Shown: in pieces, positions 1-7,320 of the stretch
How the letters are laid out: each line of letters starts with the position of its first letter
How positions within the stretch are numbered: position 1 is the stretch's first letter
From: Gammaproteobacteria bacterium
GTDB lineage: Bacteria > Pseudomonadota > Gammaproteobacteria > Pseudomonadales > Moraxellaceae
Direction: 5' to 3'
Assembly (NCBI GenBank): GCA_028868515.1
Contig: JAGWUI010000024.1
Location: 1 to 38,741, forward strand
DNA length: 38,741 bases
Notes under the pieces: model-generated
The model's input: only the letters and a program-made list of their open reading frames with translations
Databases searched by the model: none
Told to the model about the DNA's origin: nothing
Position numbers and translations under genes: made by a program

Positions 1-73
1 TGTACTTTTTCACTGCTTTTGCATAAAAGTATAAACAAGCAACAACATGTAATTAAAGATTTTATCCAAATAT

Positions 74-153
<80 letters not shown>

Positions 154-205
154 TTATCAGATAGTTATGATTAAAATAAAAATAAAATCAAGTCGCTAAT
201 TTTTT

Positions 206-226
206 CATGTAGCCACCATGTAGCCA
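206..226 (+). repeat. Likely integrase arm-type site, attL side
   Basis: A 21-bp sequence made of two tandem ATGTAGCCA units separated by CC. The identical 21-mer lies at 5355-5375, near the other end and in the same orientation. A CATC(T/C)ATTTCAGTC tail follows both copies at slightly different spacing. Its position just inside each att core suggests arm-type binding sites for the N-terminal domain of the integrase. That role is inferred. Confidence 0.6.
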
Positions 227-423
227 CTTTTCATCTATTTCAGTCGTTACAAATATCGTTTAATCTAAATTTTTATTCTGACTGCTTTTGATTAAGCATC
301 AGTCAAATCAATGCGTACTACTTTACGATTGTGGAATTATTGAATCCAAAACAATAAATACTCTTAATCTTTACTAATCAACGAATCATTGATAGAGTTG
401 AGTTAATAAAAGGAATGACCAAC

Positions 424-1200
424 ATGGCTTTAGTTAACTGTCACGAATGTAGTGGGAAAATGAGCAGTGAAGCTCCAACTTGCCCACATTGTGGTGCACC
501 ATCAATCTACATCGATCAAACAAATCCAAAGCCTTACAAAAAAAAGACCTCTCTCGGAGAGTTTCTTGGAGTAATTTTTCTCGGCATAATAATAATATTT
601 GCTGTTTCAGCCACCTTAAACAGTTGTATCAAATCTTCTCCTTCTAACGACCAAGCAAATACAGAAAATGCATTGCGATTATCTCAAGATACAGCATCAG
701 CATCGAACGAAAATAGCAATCAAACTGTATCACCCAACTCTACTCAAACCAATAATTCTACACCACCAGCCCCGCCAATAAGTGTCACTGCGGTCAAGTT
801 TTATAAGGATTACCATAAAAATGAAATTGCAGCAGATAGCAAATATAAAGATAAGCCTCTGATTATCACTGGAACTATTCTATCAATAAACAAAGGTATT
901 GCTGACTCAATGTACTTATCTCTCTCGGCTGGCGACAGTTTAAGTTTAGATTCAGTTCAAGCAAATCTAAATGAAAGCGAGCAGTCTAGAGCTGCATCTT
1001 TGTCCAAAGGCGACGTTGTTAGAGTTCAATGTGTCGGTGGAATGATGGTTATTGGTTATCCACACGGTGAAAAATGTACCATTATTGATACAAAACATGC
1101 GAAAGATACTCCATCAGATGAAGGTTCTGACGGTCAGACCACATCCAACCAAGGCAGCGCTGAAACAGGCACATTAGACTCGAACAATCCTACAAGTTAA
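424..1200 (+). CDS. Zinc-ribbon, single-TM, OB-fold (tRNA_anti-like) protein
   Basis: About 258 aa. The N-terminus has a short zinc ribbon (CHEC near residue 6, then CPHC about 12 residues later). A basic patch and one hydrophobic segment (GVIFLGIIIIFAV) follow, then a low-complexity Ser/Thr/Asn/Pro linker. A C-terminal OB-fold domain includes AADSKYKDKPLIITGTI and ends in a KCTII strand, matching the tRNA_anti-like/OB_tRNA family often found in small membrane-anchored proteins. The expected topology is a cytosolic ribbon, a membrane anchor and an exported OB domain. The ATG at 424 is preferred over 415 because AGGA at 411-414 sits 9 nt upstream of it. This is the only plus-strand gene of the island, placed next to attL in a typical cargo position. 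Its substrate and function are unknown. Confidence 0.75.
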   Translation: MALVNCHECSGKMSSEAPTCPHCGAPSIYIDQTNPKPYKKKTSLGEFLGVIFLGIIIIFAVSATLNSCIKSSPSNDQANTENALRLSQDTASASNENSNQTVSPNSTQTNNSTPPAPPISVTAVKFYKDYHKNEIAADSKYKDKPLIITGTILSINKGIADSMYLSLSAGDSLSLDSVQANLNESEQSRAASLSKGDVVRVQCVGGMMVIGYPHGEKCTIIDTKHAKDTPSDEGSDGQTTSNQGSAETGTLDSNNPTS

Positions 1201-1222
1201 ACCTATAAACCCTTCAAAAGAT

Positions 1223-1250
1223 ACCGCTATCCGACTGGATAAGCGGTTTT
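1223..1250. terminator. Bidirectional rho-independent terminator
   Basis: A stem of ACCGCT plus ATCC pairs with GGAT plus AGCGGT (one bulged A) around a GACT loop, followed by TTTT. It lies between the convergent cargo gene ending at 1200 and terS ending at 1267. Confidence 0.7.
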
Positions 1251-1266
1251 AAAATTTAAAATATCT

Positions 1267-1656
1267 TCAGCAACCATCAGGTGCATTGACGTGAGTAATA
1301 ATTATCTCTCCAGAATGGTTGTCATTATTCGGTTTATCTAAACCCATTAACTTAGCTTTTCCCATCGTAGCACTAACCATTGCAGATGGATTCATATTAT
1401 CTTTTGCAGTTTTTCGCGCATCCTCCAACTCAATAATCAAGCTATCAATAGTGACATTATGACGCTCCAAATGTTCAGCGCGTAACTCATCCAGCCTTGC
1501 CGCAATCTTGCCGTTATCAATAAGCTCCTTGGCTTTTCTATTTACCGTAGCAGGCTGCATTTTTACAGCATCATAGGACTGTCTATATGCTTCAGTGGCA
1601 TTCCCTAACTCAATATAGGCTTTGCAGAATGCTTCTTGTTTCAAGGTTAAAGTCAT
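1267..1656 (-). CDS. terS: Phage terminase small subunit
   Basis: 129 aa, with the Terminase_2 (P27/XtmA-type small subunit) pattern. It opens with LTLKQEAFCKAYIELGNATE, continues with AYRQSYDA, and then has a DNA-binding HTH (PATVNRKAKELIDNGKIAAR) and a charged helix. The C-terminus holds KAKLMGLDKPNND and a short tail. TerS recognises pac/cos DNA and hands it to the large subunit, but no large terminase, portal or capsid gene is present here. In PICIs a lone TerS redirects helper-phage packaging to satellite DNA, which is the most economical reading. It could instead be a remnant of a decayed prophage. It is the last gene of the minus-strand set and sits 245 bp beyond the putative Rep gene, across the GTAC repeat cluster. 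Confidence 0.85.
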   Translation of the reverse strand: MTLTLKQEAFCKAYIELGNATEAYRQSYDAVKMQPATVNRKAKELIDNGKIAARLDELRAEHLERHNVTIDSLIIELEDARKTAKDNMNPSAMVSATMGKAKLMGLDKPNNDNHSGEIIITHVNAPDGC

Positions 1657-1760
1657 TTTTTATTCCATCAATGATGCAACCAACTTAAATAATCTGTTCA
1701 CTTCAAAATATATTGAGCCATGCTTTTTAAATCCTATACCTATGGTAGATTCTATAGAGG

Positions 1761-1899
1761 TGTACAGAAACTGTACCAGTCAACAATTCAAAATCAGCTT
1801 AATAGGTACATTTAATGTACTTGTAACAAGTTAAAAGTGGTCTTATTTTGGCAATAGGTACAGATAATGTACCAGTGATGATAAAAAACTGTACCAGTC
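1761..1899. repeat. GTAC-core iteron/operator cluster, candidate replication origin
   Basis: The 245-bp gap between terS and the Rep-like gene contains three direct copies of TGTACCAGT (1772-1780, 1868-1876, 1890-1898). It also has three inverted repeats built on GTAC: GTACAG-AAA-CTGTAC (1762-1776), GTACATT-T-AATGTAC (1806-1820) and GGTACA-GATAA-TGTACC (1857-1873). A fourth palindrome, ACTTGT-A-ACAAGT, lies at 1819-1831. Flanking DNA is AT-rich. Iterons just downstream of a rep gene are the usual origin layout in satellites, but an operator for terS would look similar. Confidence 0.55.
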
Positions 1900-1901
1900 G
1901 C

Positions 1902-2321
1902 CTAATTTTGAGTCCATTGCTTCCACTTGCTAGAGGGTGCACGTGTTGCCGTGCACTTGCCTCCACATTCATCTATTGCCAAATAAGTAAACGCATACAA
2001 GTTCGGCTTATTTCGCTCACCAGTGGTAAAAACAACTGTTCGAGTTCGCTCTATCCATCCACGCTCTAAAAGTTCCTTTATCGCTTTATTAAGTGTGGTT
2101 TTAGAACCAATACCCCACTTGTTAGCTATTGAGAACGATGCACAAAGGTCACCATTATTCTTAGCCCCGCCCTCTCCAAATGTTAATTGAGAAAGCAGGC
2201 AAGAAAATAGTTTATTGGCAACAGGTGATAATGTCCTGTAATTATCTGAAGTAAGAATTACCGTAGGAAGTGCAACAAAAGTACCACTGTCGCGTCTACC
2301 TTTGGCTTTGACTCTGTTCAT
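1902..2321 (-). CDS. Winged-helix, replication-initiator-like protein
   Basis: 139 aa. After a basic N-terminus comes a helix with LSPVANKLFSCLLSQL, then NNGDLCASFSIANKWGIGSK and LNKAIKELLERGWIERTR. This is a clear winged helix-turn-helix with a recognition helix and a wing (NKPNLYAFTYLAIDEC). The pattern matches small HTH proteins of integrated satellites and plasmid-like elements that are annotated as helix-turn-helix or Rep-like. No primase or helicase domain is present, so any replication role would need host enzymes. It starts 3 bp after the preceding gene and its stop codon abuts the GTAC repeat cluster. The replication role is inferred from position; a regulatory role is equally possible. 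Confidence 0.6.
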   Translation of the reverse strand: MNRVKAKGRRDSGTFVALPTVILTSDNYRTLSPVANKLFSCLLSQLTFGEGGAKNNGDLCASFSIANKWGIGSKTTLNKAIKELLERGWIERTRTVVFTTGERNKPNLYAFTYLAIDECGGKCTATRAPSSKWKQWTQN

Positions 2322-2324
2322 ACC

Positions 2325-2669
2325 TTAGCTCCCAGTAGAAAACTGGGATTGCTCTCGTCGCTTTAACCAAATTTTTATTTTCCGAATAGCCGACTGAGTT
2401 AAGTAATAAATGCCACTACGACATTTCTTACCATCGCGGTCTATAACTATTTCACGCTTACAACGTATATCTAATCCACGTTTTTTAATACGCGATATTA
2501 AGTCAGGTGTATTTGAACATCCTGCAATATTGTCAATTTCTTTACGCCAATGTGGACGCTTCAATAGTGCAGATATTGCTCTGAGTTCGCGCGGATTATC
2601 TGTGCCTTGAAATATGCTATTATCGGCTTGCGAGGGCTTAGTCTGTAAAAGGGCTGAGTCTTTTTTCAT
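2325..2669 (-). CDS. Small basic HTH protein of the island
   Basis: 114 aa and strongly basic. The centre reads LRAISALLKRPHWRKEIDNI, then a predicted helix-turn-helix (NTPDLISRIKKRGLDIRC), followed by a beta hairpin (DGKKCRSGIYYLT) and a basic C-terminal helix. This fits a winged-helix DNA-binding fold as seen in small phage and satellite proteins that select between host and element genes. The start codon overlaps the stop of the AlpA-like gene by 4 nt (ATGA), and the next gene begins 3 bp downstream. The three genes are therefore one translationally coupled operon. The exact function is not recognised. Confidence 0.6.
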   Translation of the reverse strand: MKKDSALLQTKPSQADNSIFQGTDNPRELRAISALLKRPHWRKEIDNIAGCSNTPDLISRIKKRGLDIRCKREIVIDRDGKKCRSGIYYLTQSAIRKIKIWLKRREQSQFSTGS

Positions 2670-2896
2670 TTTGCACCCCCTGCAATTAGGGCAGCAATGT
2701 CACTTAAACGCCATCGAAGCGCACGACCAACTCTTACGGGCTGTAACGCCCCGCATTCGTAACAAGCCCATTTGTGAAGCGTTTGAGGTTTGATGTTGAG
2801 ATAATTTGCGGCTTGGTTTGTTGTAGCAAGTGATTGTCCAGTTGCAATCATTCGCTCAAGTTCTGTAAGTGTGAGTTGCGGTACTTGTGTAGCCAT
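2666..2896 (-). CDS. AlpA/excisionase-family HTH regulator
   Basis: 76 aa. It has a MerR-like/HTH_17 core: TTNQAANYLNIKPQTLHKWA, then a wing with LQPVRVGRALRWRLSDIAAL. The pattern (A)A.YL.(K)..TL..W followed by VGR.LRWR.SDI is diagnostic of AlpA/Xis-type proteins. In P4-like elements and Gram-negative PICIs this class activates int expression or acts as an excision directionality factor. It is the first gene of the coupled three-gene operon, preceded by a cluster of TGGCAAA palindromes, its likely operator. Confidence 0.75.
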   Translation of the reverse strand: MATQVPQLTLTELERMIATGQSLATTNQAANYLNIKPQTLHKWACYECGALQPVRVGRALRWRLSDIAALIAGGAK

Positions 2897-2942
2897 TTGA
2901 AACCACCTGTATCTAATGTAATCAAGGAGGCTTCAGTTCAAC

Positions 2943-3047
2943 GTGGCAAATTTTTGCCACCTAATAGTTTTTATTGCACTAAATTATTGTTTTATATTGT
3001 TTTGATAATGGCAAATTTTTGCCATATGGCAATGCTACGTGGCAAAT
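2943..3047. promoter_or_regulatory. TGGCAAA palindromic operator array upstream of alpA
   Basis: Two near-identical perfect inverted repeats are present: GTGGCAAA-TT-TTTGCCAC (2943-2960) and ATGGCAAA-TT-TTTGCCAT (3008-3025), 65 bp apart. Two further half-sites follow, TGGCAAT (3027-3033) and GTGGCAAAT (3039-3047). The intervening DNA is AT-rich. The array occupies the gap between the AlpA-like gene (start 2896) and the next upstream gene (ending 3070), so it most likely controls the alpA operon. The cognate protein is unknown; an element-encoded HTH protein or a helper-phage factor are candidates. Confidence 0.65.
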
Positions 3048-3069
3048 TCAAGTTAGTGAACCTTTTTGG

Positions 3070-3858
3070 CTATTGTCCGTTAGGTTTTCGCCCAGTTATT
3101 CCTTTTAGCGCAGCTCTCTTAATGTAGCCAGCTGAAGGTAGTTTTCCTTTGTCGGTTTTATAACCCGATTCAATAAAATGCACTCTAACAGCAGTCGAAA
3201 TATCATCCAGTCCAACCGTTTTACCTAATGCGCGCTGGGCATTCATCCATTCAATCCCATACTCTCGAGCTTGCTGTTTCCAATCTTTAGGCGGAAACTC
3301 CACTTCAGCCCGATAACTTGGAATTTCTTGATTTTTCTGTGAATCATGTAGACTCTCTTTTCCCACTTCAGCAAGCCAAGAAGTATCAATATTTTGTTTT
3401 TTGCACCATGCCACAAAATCAGTCGGTTTAACTTTTGCTGGTGAGTTTTCTCTAGCGTCCCATAATTTCAAAACCTTTAATCTTTTTTCAAACGAGAATA
3501 TACCTTCATACGAAACGGATACTTTTGATCCTGATATGCTCGGAATAAAAGCTTCTGCCCCATTTAACTGCATATTCGATAAGCTAACACCTGTATGATA
3601 GGTCGAGTCATTTGGTCGTGCGGCGACATATCGGAAGGATTCGGGTTTAATGCCTGAAACTAAACAGGCAGCTTGCTCTGGTGTCCAAGTTTCATACTCA
3701 AGGTATTCTGATAATGTCGTTCCAGCTATATCACCGCGAAATTGACACAATGGTGCAGGCTTTTTATTTTCTTGGCACTTAATCCAAAGTCGCTCACGTT
3801 CTAATGTTGTTTCTTCGGTATGGGTAAAAAACGTATCTTTATCGACATATGTTCGCAT
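3070..3858 (-). CDS. Island protein of unknown function
   Basis: 262 aa from the ATG at 3858, which lies 6 nt after a good AAGGAG. An ATG at 3861 is only 3 nt from it, and a further in-frame ATG exists at 3879. The protein is soluble and charged, with no signal peptide or membrane segment. An N-terminal part holds LSEYLEYETWTPEQAACLVSG, a middle part includes FVAWCKKQNIDTSWL, and the C-terminal part includes GYIKRAALKGITGRKP. The motif around WTPEQAACLVSGI is seen in uncharacterised proteins of integrated phage-like elements, sometimes next to AlpA. I cannot assign a function. It is transcribed in the same direction as int and lies between int and the alpA operator array. Confidence 0.6.
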   Translation of the reverse strand: MRTYVDKDTFFTHTEETTLERERLWIKCQENKKPAPLCQFRGDIAGTTLSEYLEYETWTPEQAACLVSGIKPESFRYVAARPNDSTYHTGVSLSNMQLNGAEAFIPSISGSKVSVSYEGIFSFEKRLKVLKLWDARENSPAKVKPTDFVAWCKKQNIDTSWLAEVGKESLHDSQKNQEIPSYRAEVEFPPKDWKQQAREYGIEWMNAQRALGKTVGLDDISTAVRVHFIESGYKTDKGKLPSAGYIKRAALKGITGRKPNGQ

Positions 3859-3969
3859 CATGCACTCCTTCAAGCGCACCCTTCAAAATTAAGTTACCCC
3901 GCCAGACTGGTGAAGGTATCCAGTGTTTCAGCCGCTAAGCCTAGACAGGGTAAAAACCGTTAAAACTTT

Positions 3970-4014
3970 GTACGAAACGAACGAAACCCTATATACATTA
4001 GTTCGGTTTCGTAC
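3970..4014. repeat. Imperfect inverted repeat downstream of int
   Basis: GTACGAAACGAAC (3970-3982) pairs with GTTCGGTTTCGTAC (4001-4014) apart from one extra base, around an 18-nt loop. It begins 4 bp past the integrase stop codon. No T-tract follows, so it is either a weak terminator or an operator for the downstream minus-strand gene that starts at 3858. Confidence 0.45.
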
Positions 4015-4017
4015 AGC

Positions 4018-5319
4018 TTATTCATTCACTACAAACAACCTACCTTTGAGCGTCTCGGCATCAAATGGAATACCAGCTTCATTTAATATCCAGCTTTCAA
4101 TCTTTTCATGCCATTGGCGCAATAAATCGAGCGGACGGCGGCGGTAATGCTTCTCAGCAAGTGCGGACGGTTTATGCCCCATAATTTGAGCACTGATACC
4201 GACAGGGCACTCCACCCACTCAGCAAGCGTACCAAATGAACGGCGCAAGTCATGCGATGTTAAGTGAGGTAGGCCGCCAGTCATTAGAGCTCTGTTATGA
4301 GCAATACGCGGCTCTGTAATGCGTCCTGATTCGGAACGTGTACTCGCAAACACCCATTGATTAACACGCGGTAATCCACTCAACAAATACGCCACATAAG
4401 GCGTTAATGGAATAATGCGCTCACCTTCCACCTTGTCCTTGAGTAAGATACTTTTCCAGCGAAAATCCACATCATCCCAGCCAAGCTCTGCAAGTTCTTC
4501 ACGCCTTGCACCTGTAAGTAATAATGATTGCAAATATGCAGAAATGGCAGCGTTGGGAATATGTTTCACCGAATTGAACCAAATAGGAAGTTGTTCTTTC
4601 TGTAGACAACCATCGTGAGCTTGGACCCTTGGCAATACGGCTCGGACTTTCTTTGCTCTGTGCGCATTGATTGGGATTAGTCCAGTTAAGTCGCTTTGCT
4701 CATCACACCAATTCAAACACGCACGCAACAAGCGAAACGCTAATGCTGCACTGGTGGGTCTAGTCTTGGTTTCTATCGTAAGCCATGACTCCAAGCGCTC
4801 AGATGTAAGGTCCGACAAACGAACTGGCAATAGTGCTGCCAGTGGTGCGGCAATAGTTATTTTGTTTTTAGAACGCAGTCGGACTTCACCGCCAATTTTT
4901 GCAAGGTTCACATGGTCACGGTAATGACGTACACCCCATGTATTTTTATGAGCTTCTAAGTATCTAGGCCATACATCACCAAGAGTCACAACATGCCGTT
5001 GAGCTTCTTGATATTTGCGCTCATTAGCTTTTAACTTTTCTGCTTTATCTAAACGAGGATCAGAACCAGCATCACATAATGACTTGAGCCGCCTTGCCTC
5101 TTTATATGCGGCATCAATTGTCCACGTTTGCACACTGCCTATGGTCATGCGAATAGTTTGTCTATTTAGCTTACTTTCAAAGATAAAAGACTTACTACCC
5201 GCTGGCGTTGCGCGCACAGCCAGCCCTTGAATTTCTGAATCAAATAGAAAGACCTGTGACTTATCAGTTGGACAAACCAACTTGTCGATACGACCAGCAG
5301 TTAAACGGACTTTTGACAT
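4018..5319 (-). CDS. int: Tyrosine recombinase / integrase
   Basis: 433 aa. The start is placed at MSKVRLTAGR, the typical beginning of P4-type integrases; an in-frame upstream ATG at 5397 would add 26 unlikely residues. Residues 1-95 form the DUF4102 arm-binding domain, about 110-220 the core-binding SAM-like domain, and about 235-410 the catalytic domain. The catalytic set is visible: R272 in TGARREE, H356 and R359 in HDLRRSF, H382 in MGHKP, and Y392 in KHYRRR. It should catalyse recombination between the 51-bp att sites in the tRNA-Ile2 gene. The gene reads inward, with its promoter region next to attR and the 21-bp putative arm site at 5355-5375. Confidence 0.93.
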   Translation of the reverse strand: MSKVRLTAGRIDKLVCPTDKSQVFLFDSEIQGLAVRATPAGSKSFIFESKLNRQTIRMTIGSVQTWTIDAAYKEARRLKSLCDAGSDPRLDKAEKLKANERKYQEAQRHVVTLGDVWPRYLEAHKNTWGVRHYRDHVNLAKIGGEVRLRSKNKITIAAPLAALLPVRLSDLTSERLESWLTIETKTRPTSAALAFRLLRACLNWCDEQSDLTGLIPINAHRAKKVRAVLPRVQAHDGCLQKEQLPIWFNSVKHIPNAAISAYLQSLLLTGARREELAELGWDDVDFRWKSILLKDKVEGERIIPLTPYVAYLLSGLPRVNQWVFASTRSESGRITEPRIAHNRALMTGGLPHLTSHDLRRSFGTLAEWVECPVGISAQIMGHKPSALAEKHYRRRPLDLLRQWHEKIESWILNEAGIPFDAETLKGRLFVVNE

Positions 5320-5354
5320 GACTGAATCTCGGATAATTTGGCTACACAAGATTC

Positions 5355-5375
5355 CATGTAGCCACCATGTAGCCA
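5355..5375 (+). repeat. Likely integrase arm-type site, attR side
   Basis: An exact second copy of the 21-mer at 206-226 (two ATGTAGCCA units), between the int start codon and attR. A further, inverted half-site (TGGCTAC) lies at about 5339-5345. Because it sits in the int promoter region, it may also let integrase repress its own gene. Confidence 0.6.
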
Positions 5376-5491
5376 AATTTGAGCAATTTACATCCATTTC
5401 AGTCTATTTTGATTTTATGATAATTTCAATAAGCCATTATTTTTAATTGTAAAATCAAGTTTCATCAATGTGCGTCAATCTACTATTTTTA

Positions 5492-5542
5492 GGACTCATA
5501 ATCCGTTGGTCCCCAGTTCAAGTCTGGGCAGGCCCACCATAT
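5492..5542 (+). repeat. attR: tRNA-Ile2 3' remnant
   Basis: An exact 51-bp copy of 103-153, lacking the tRNA 5' half (acceptor 5' strand and D-arm), so it cannot be a functional tRNA. It marks the chromosomal right junction of the island. Confidence 0.93.
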
Positions 5543-5924
5543 ACAAGATAAGAGTAAAAGCTGTTATTTATAAAAAGTGTATTTTTCTTTTTTAAATTTT
5601 TCCGATACCAATTCAAATCATTTTTCTTAAAATCACAATAAATGAGAATCTATTTCTTTATCCCTCTAGATTCTGATTTCTATTCATTTTTACTCCCCTC
5701 TTTCAAAGATCTTTTAGTCATTTCCAAGTCCACTCAAGATCAATTCTCTCCAAACATCAATTCTTCTTAAATTATTACAAAAAACAATTGTTTTTATTTT
5801 TACAAGTAACATTTAAGTGGAAATCTTCATATCGTTGTCATATTACAAAGATATTCTTCTTTACAATTTGAAACAAATGTACTTTCAAGTTACTCATATA
5901 CAATACTTTTTATGGATCGATTTT
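5543..5924. other. AT-rich intergenic region with a 16-bp palindrome
   Basis: These 382 bp between attR and the phosphoesterase gene hold no convincing gene. The plus strand is rich in T and C tracts. A perfect 16-bp palindrome, AAAAACAATTGTTTTT, lies at 5780-5795, about 130 bp before the start codon. It could be an operator or a hairpin. No clear sigma-70 promoter stands out. Confidence 0.4.
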
Positions 5925-7184
5925 ATGAAGCACTCTTTATTCATCAAGCCATTAGCTGCAATGATGGCACTCGTATCTTTGTCGTGTAACTTATCTGGTT
6001 GTGGTTCAACCCATGCCTCTGAAGGTATGATCCCAACAGGTGTTCCTCATCTGGATCACGTATGGGTTATCCTCATGGAGAATCATGGTTATGGGCAAAT
6101 CGTAGGTAATCCTAACGCACCATATATCAATCAATTGCTAAACTCATCAAACGTAGCCAATAAATACTATGCCGTTGGTCATCCGAGTCTAACGAACTAT
6201 TTAGAAATTGTTGGTGGCTCTAATTTCGGCGTCCAAAGCGATAATAATACCGATTGGCACAACAGCACCTGTCAAAGCAACATCGTGGCTGGAACAGATG
6301 CAAATGAAAGTTCTTCTGCACGAATCTGTCCAATTTCAGGTACAGGAATGGATGCAGCAACTCCAGCGATTGACTACACGAACGAAGTGACAGGTACTCC
6401 AGGTAATCCTGCAACAGGCGCATGGAACATCGATGGTACAGCGTCTTTTGCCTCAGCAAATACCGTGGGTAAAAGTATCGCCGACCAACTCACCAGCGCT
6501 GGACTCACTTGGAGAAGTTATCAAGAAAATCTACCTGTTGTTGGGGCTGATAGAATTGATAATAGCGATGGCATTATTTCCAATACTGACGATTTAACTG
6601 TGCTTAGCAATCCTCAGCCCACAACCAGCAATGTTGTTGCATTGTATGCATCAAAACATAATCCTTTTGTCTATTTCCAAAGCATTCAGCAAAATGGATT
6701 AGGTAACATGCATGGATTTGATGGAGTGAATGGATTATATGCTGATCTGGCAACGGGCAATGTTCCAGCATATTCATTTATCGCACCAAACCAATGTAAT
6801 GACATGCATGGCAAAAGTGGCGCGGGCGTATTTTGCGCATATGATTCAAATAATAACGGAACTCAAACGGGTCTCAATCCAGGTTTGATTTATCGCGGTG
6901 ACCAAACCGTTCAGAAACTGGTAAAAAATATCCAAAGCTCTCCTGTTTGGAGCAGTGGGCATAATGCGATTGTCGTTGTCTGGGATGAAAACGATTACTC
7001 CGTCAACATTCCTAACCAAGTTGTTTCCTTAGTTCTGAAAAACTACGGAACAAGCACGGCACACAGCAATGCCTTCTATACACACTTTTCGCTTCTAAAA
7101 AGTATTGAAGCAGGGTTTGGGCTGCCTTGTCTAAATCATGCATGCGATTCTTCAGTCGCTGTCATGACAGATCTGTTTAACTAA
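5925..7184 (+). CDS. Secreted phosphoesterase lipoprotein (acid phosphatase / phospholipase C-type family)
   Basis: 419 aa from the ATG at 5925; the open frame extends upstream to a GTG at 5817, but the signal peptide begins here. Residues 1-25 are a type II signal peptide with lipobox LSGC and lipidated Cys26. The mature part matches the phosphoesterase family of the alkaline-phosphatase superfamily (AcpA and phospholipase C relatives). It has HVWVILMENHGYGQIVG, then GHPSLTNYLEIVGGS, and a C-terminal VVWDENDYS metal-binding segment. It should hydrolyse phosphomonoesters or phosphodiesters in the periplasm or at the outer membrane; the substrate cannot be read from the sequence. It stands alone, immediately outside the island, and is followed by a hairpin. 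Confidence 0.8.
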   Translation: MKHSLFIKPLAAMMALVSLSCNLSGCGSTHASEGMIPTGVPHLDHVWVILMENHGYGQIVGNPNAPYINQLLNSSNVANKYYAVGHPSLTNYLEIVGGSNFGVQSDNNTDWHNSTCQSNIVAGTDANESSSARICPISGTGMDAATPAIDYTNEVTGTPGNPATGAWNIDGTASFASANTVGKSIADQLTSAGLTWRSYQENLPVVGADRIDNSDGIISNTDDLTVLSNPQPTTSNVVALYASKHNPFVYFQSIQQNGLGNMHGFDGVNGLYADLATGNVPAYSFIAPNQCNDMHGKSGAGVFCAYDSNNNGTQTGLNPGLIYRGDQTVQKLVKNIQSSPVWSSGHNAIVVVWDENDYSVNIPNQVVSLVLKNYGTSTAHSNAFYTHFSLLKSIEAGFGLPCLNHACDSSVAVMTDLFN

Positions 7185-7191
7185 TCAACAT

Positions 7192-7218
7192 ATTCCCCAT
7201 CTAATTCAGATAGGGAAT
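7192..7218. terminator. Hairpin downstream of the phosphoesterase gene
   Basis: ATTCCCCATCT pairs with AGATAGGGAAT (10 of 11 positions) around AATTC, 7 bp after the stop codon. It is followed only by TTCTGTC, so it is a weak intrinsic terminator. A second, imperfect hairpin (ACACAAAA at 7248-7255 with TTTTGTGT at 7271-7278) may serve the convergent gene that ends at 7321. Confidence 0.5.
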
Positions 7219-7320
7219 TTCTGTCAAACTTTATAAATTATATGCAAACACAAAATCTGATTAATGCAGGTTTTGTGTTAAATCAACTGATAAAAAATAT
7301 TTCAGAATAGGAATGACCGA

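Noticed and set aside
1267-1656. Evidence for a full prophage
   Set aside because: No large terminase, portal, capsid, tail or lysis genes lie between the att sites.
1622-1834. A 70-aa plus-strand gene across the GTAC repeats
   Set aside because: It overlaps terS antisense and the repeat cluster, has no Shine-Dalgarno and no sensible protein character.
2943-3047. A CRISPR array from the repeated TGGCAAA units
   Set aside because: The units are short palindromes with irregular spacing and no repeat-length spacers; no cas gene is nearby.
4018-5397. Longer integrase starting at the ATG at 5397
   Set aside because: The extra 26 residues would be encoded by the 21-bp repeat region, and the family start MSKVRLTAGR is at 5319.
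5492-5542. A second tRNA gene
   Set aside because: Only the anticodon arm to the CCA end is present; there is no 5' acceptor strand or D-arm, so it is an att remnant.
5817-5924. Upstream GTG start for the phosphoesterase
   Set aside because: It would put 36 residues before a clear lipoprotein signal peptide, which must be N-terminal.
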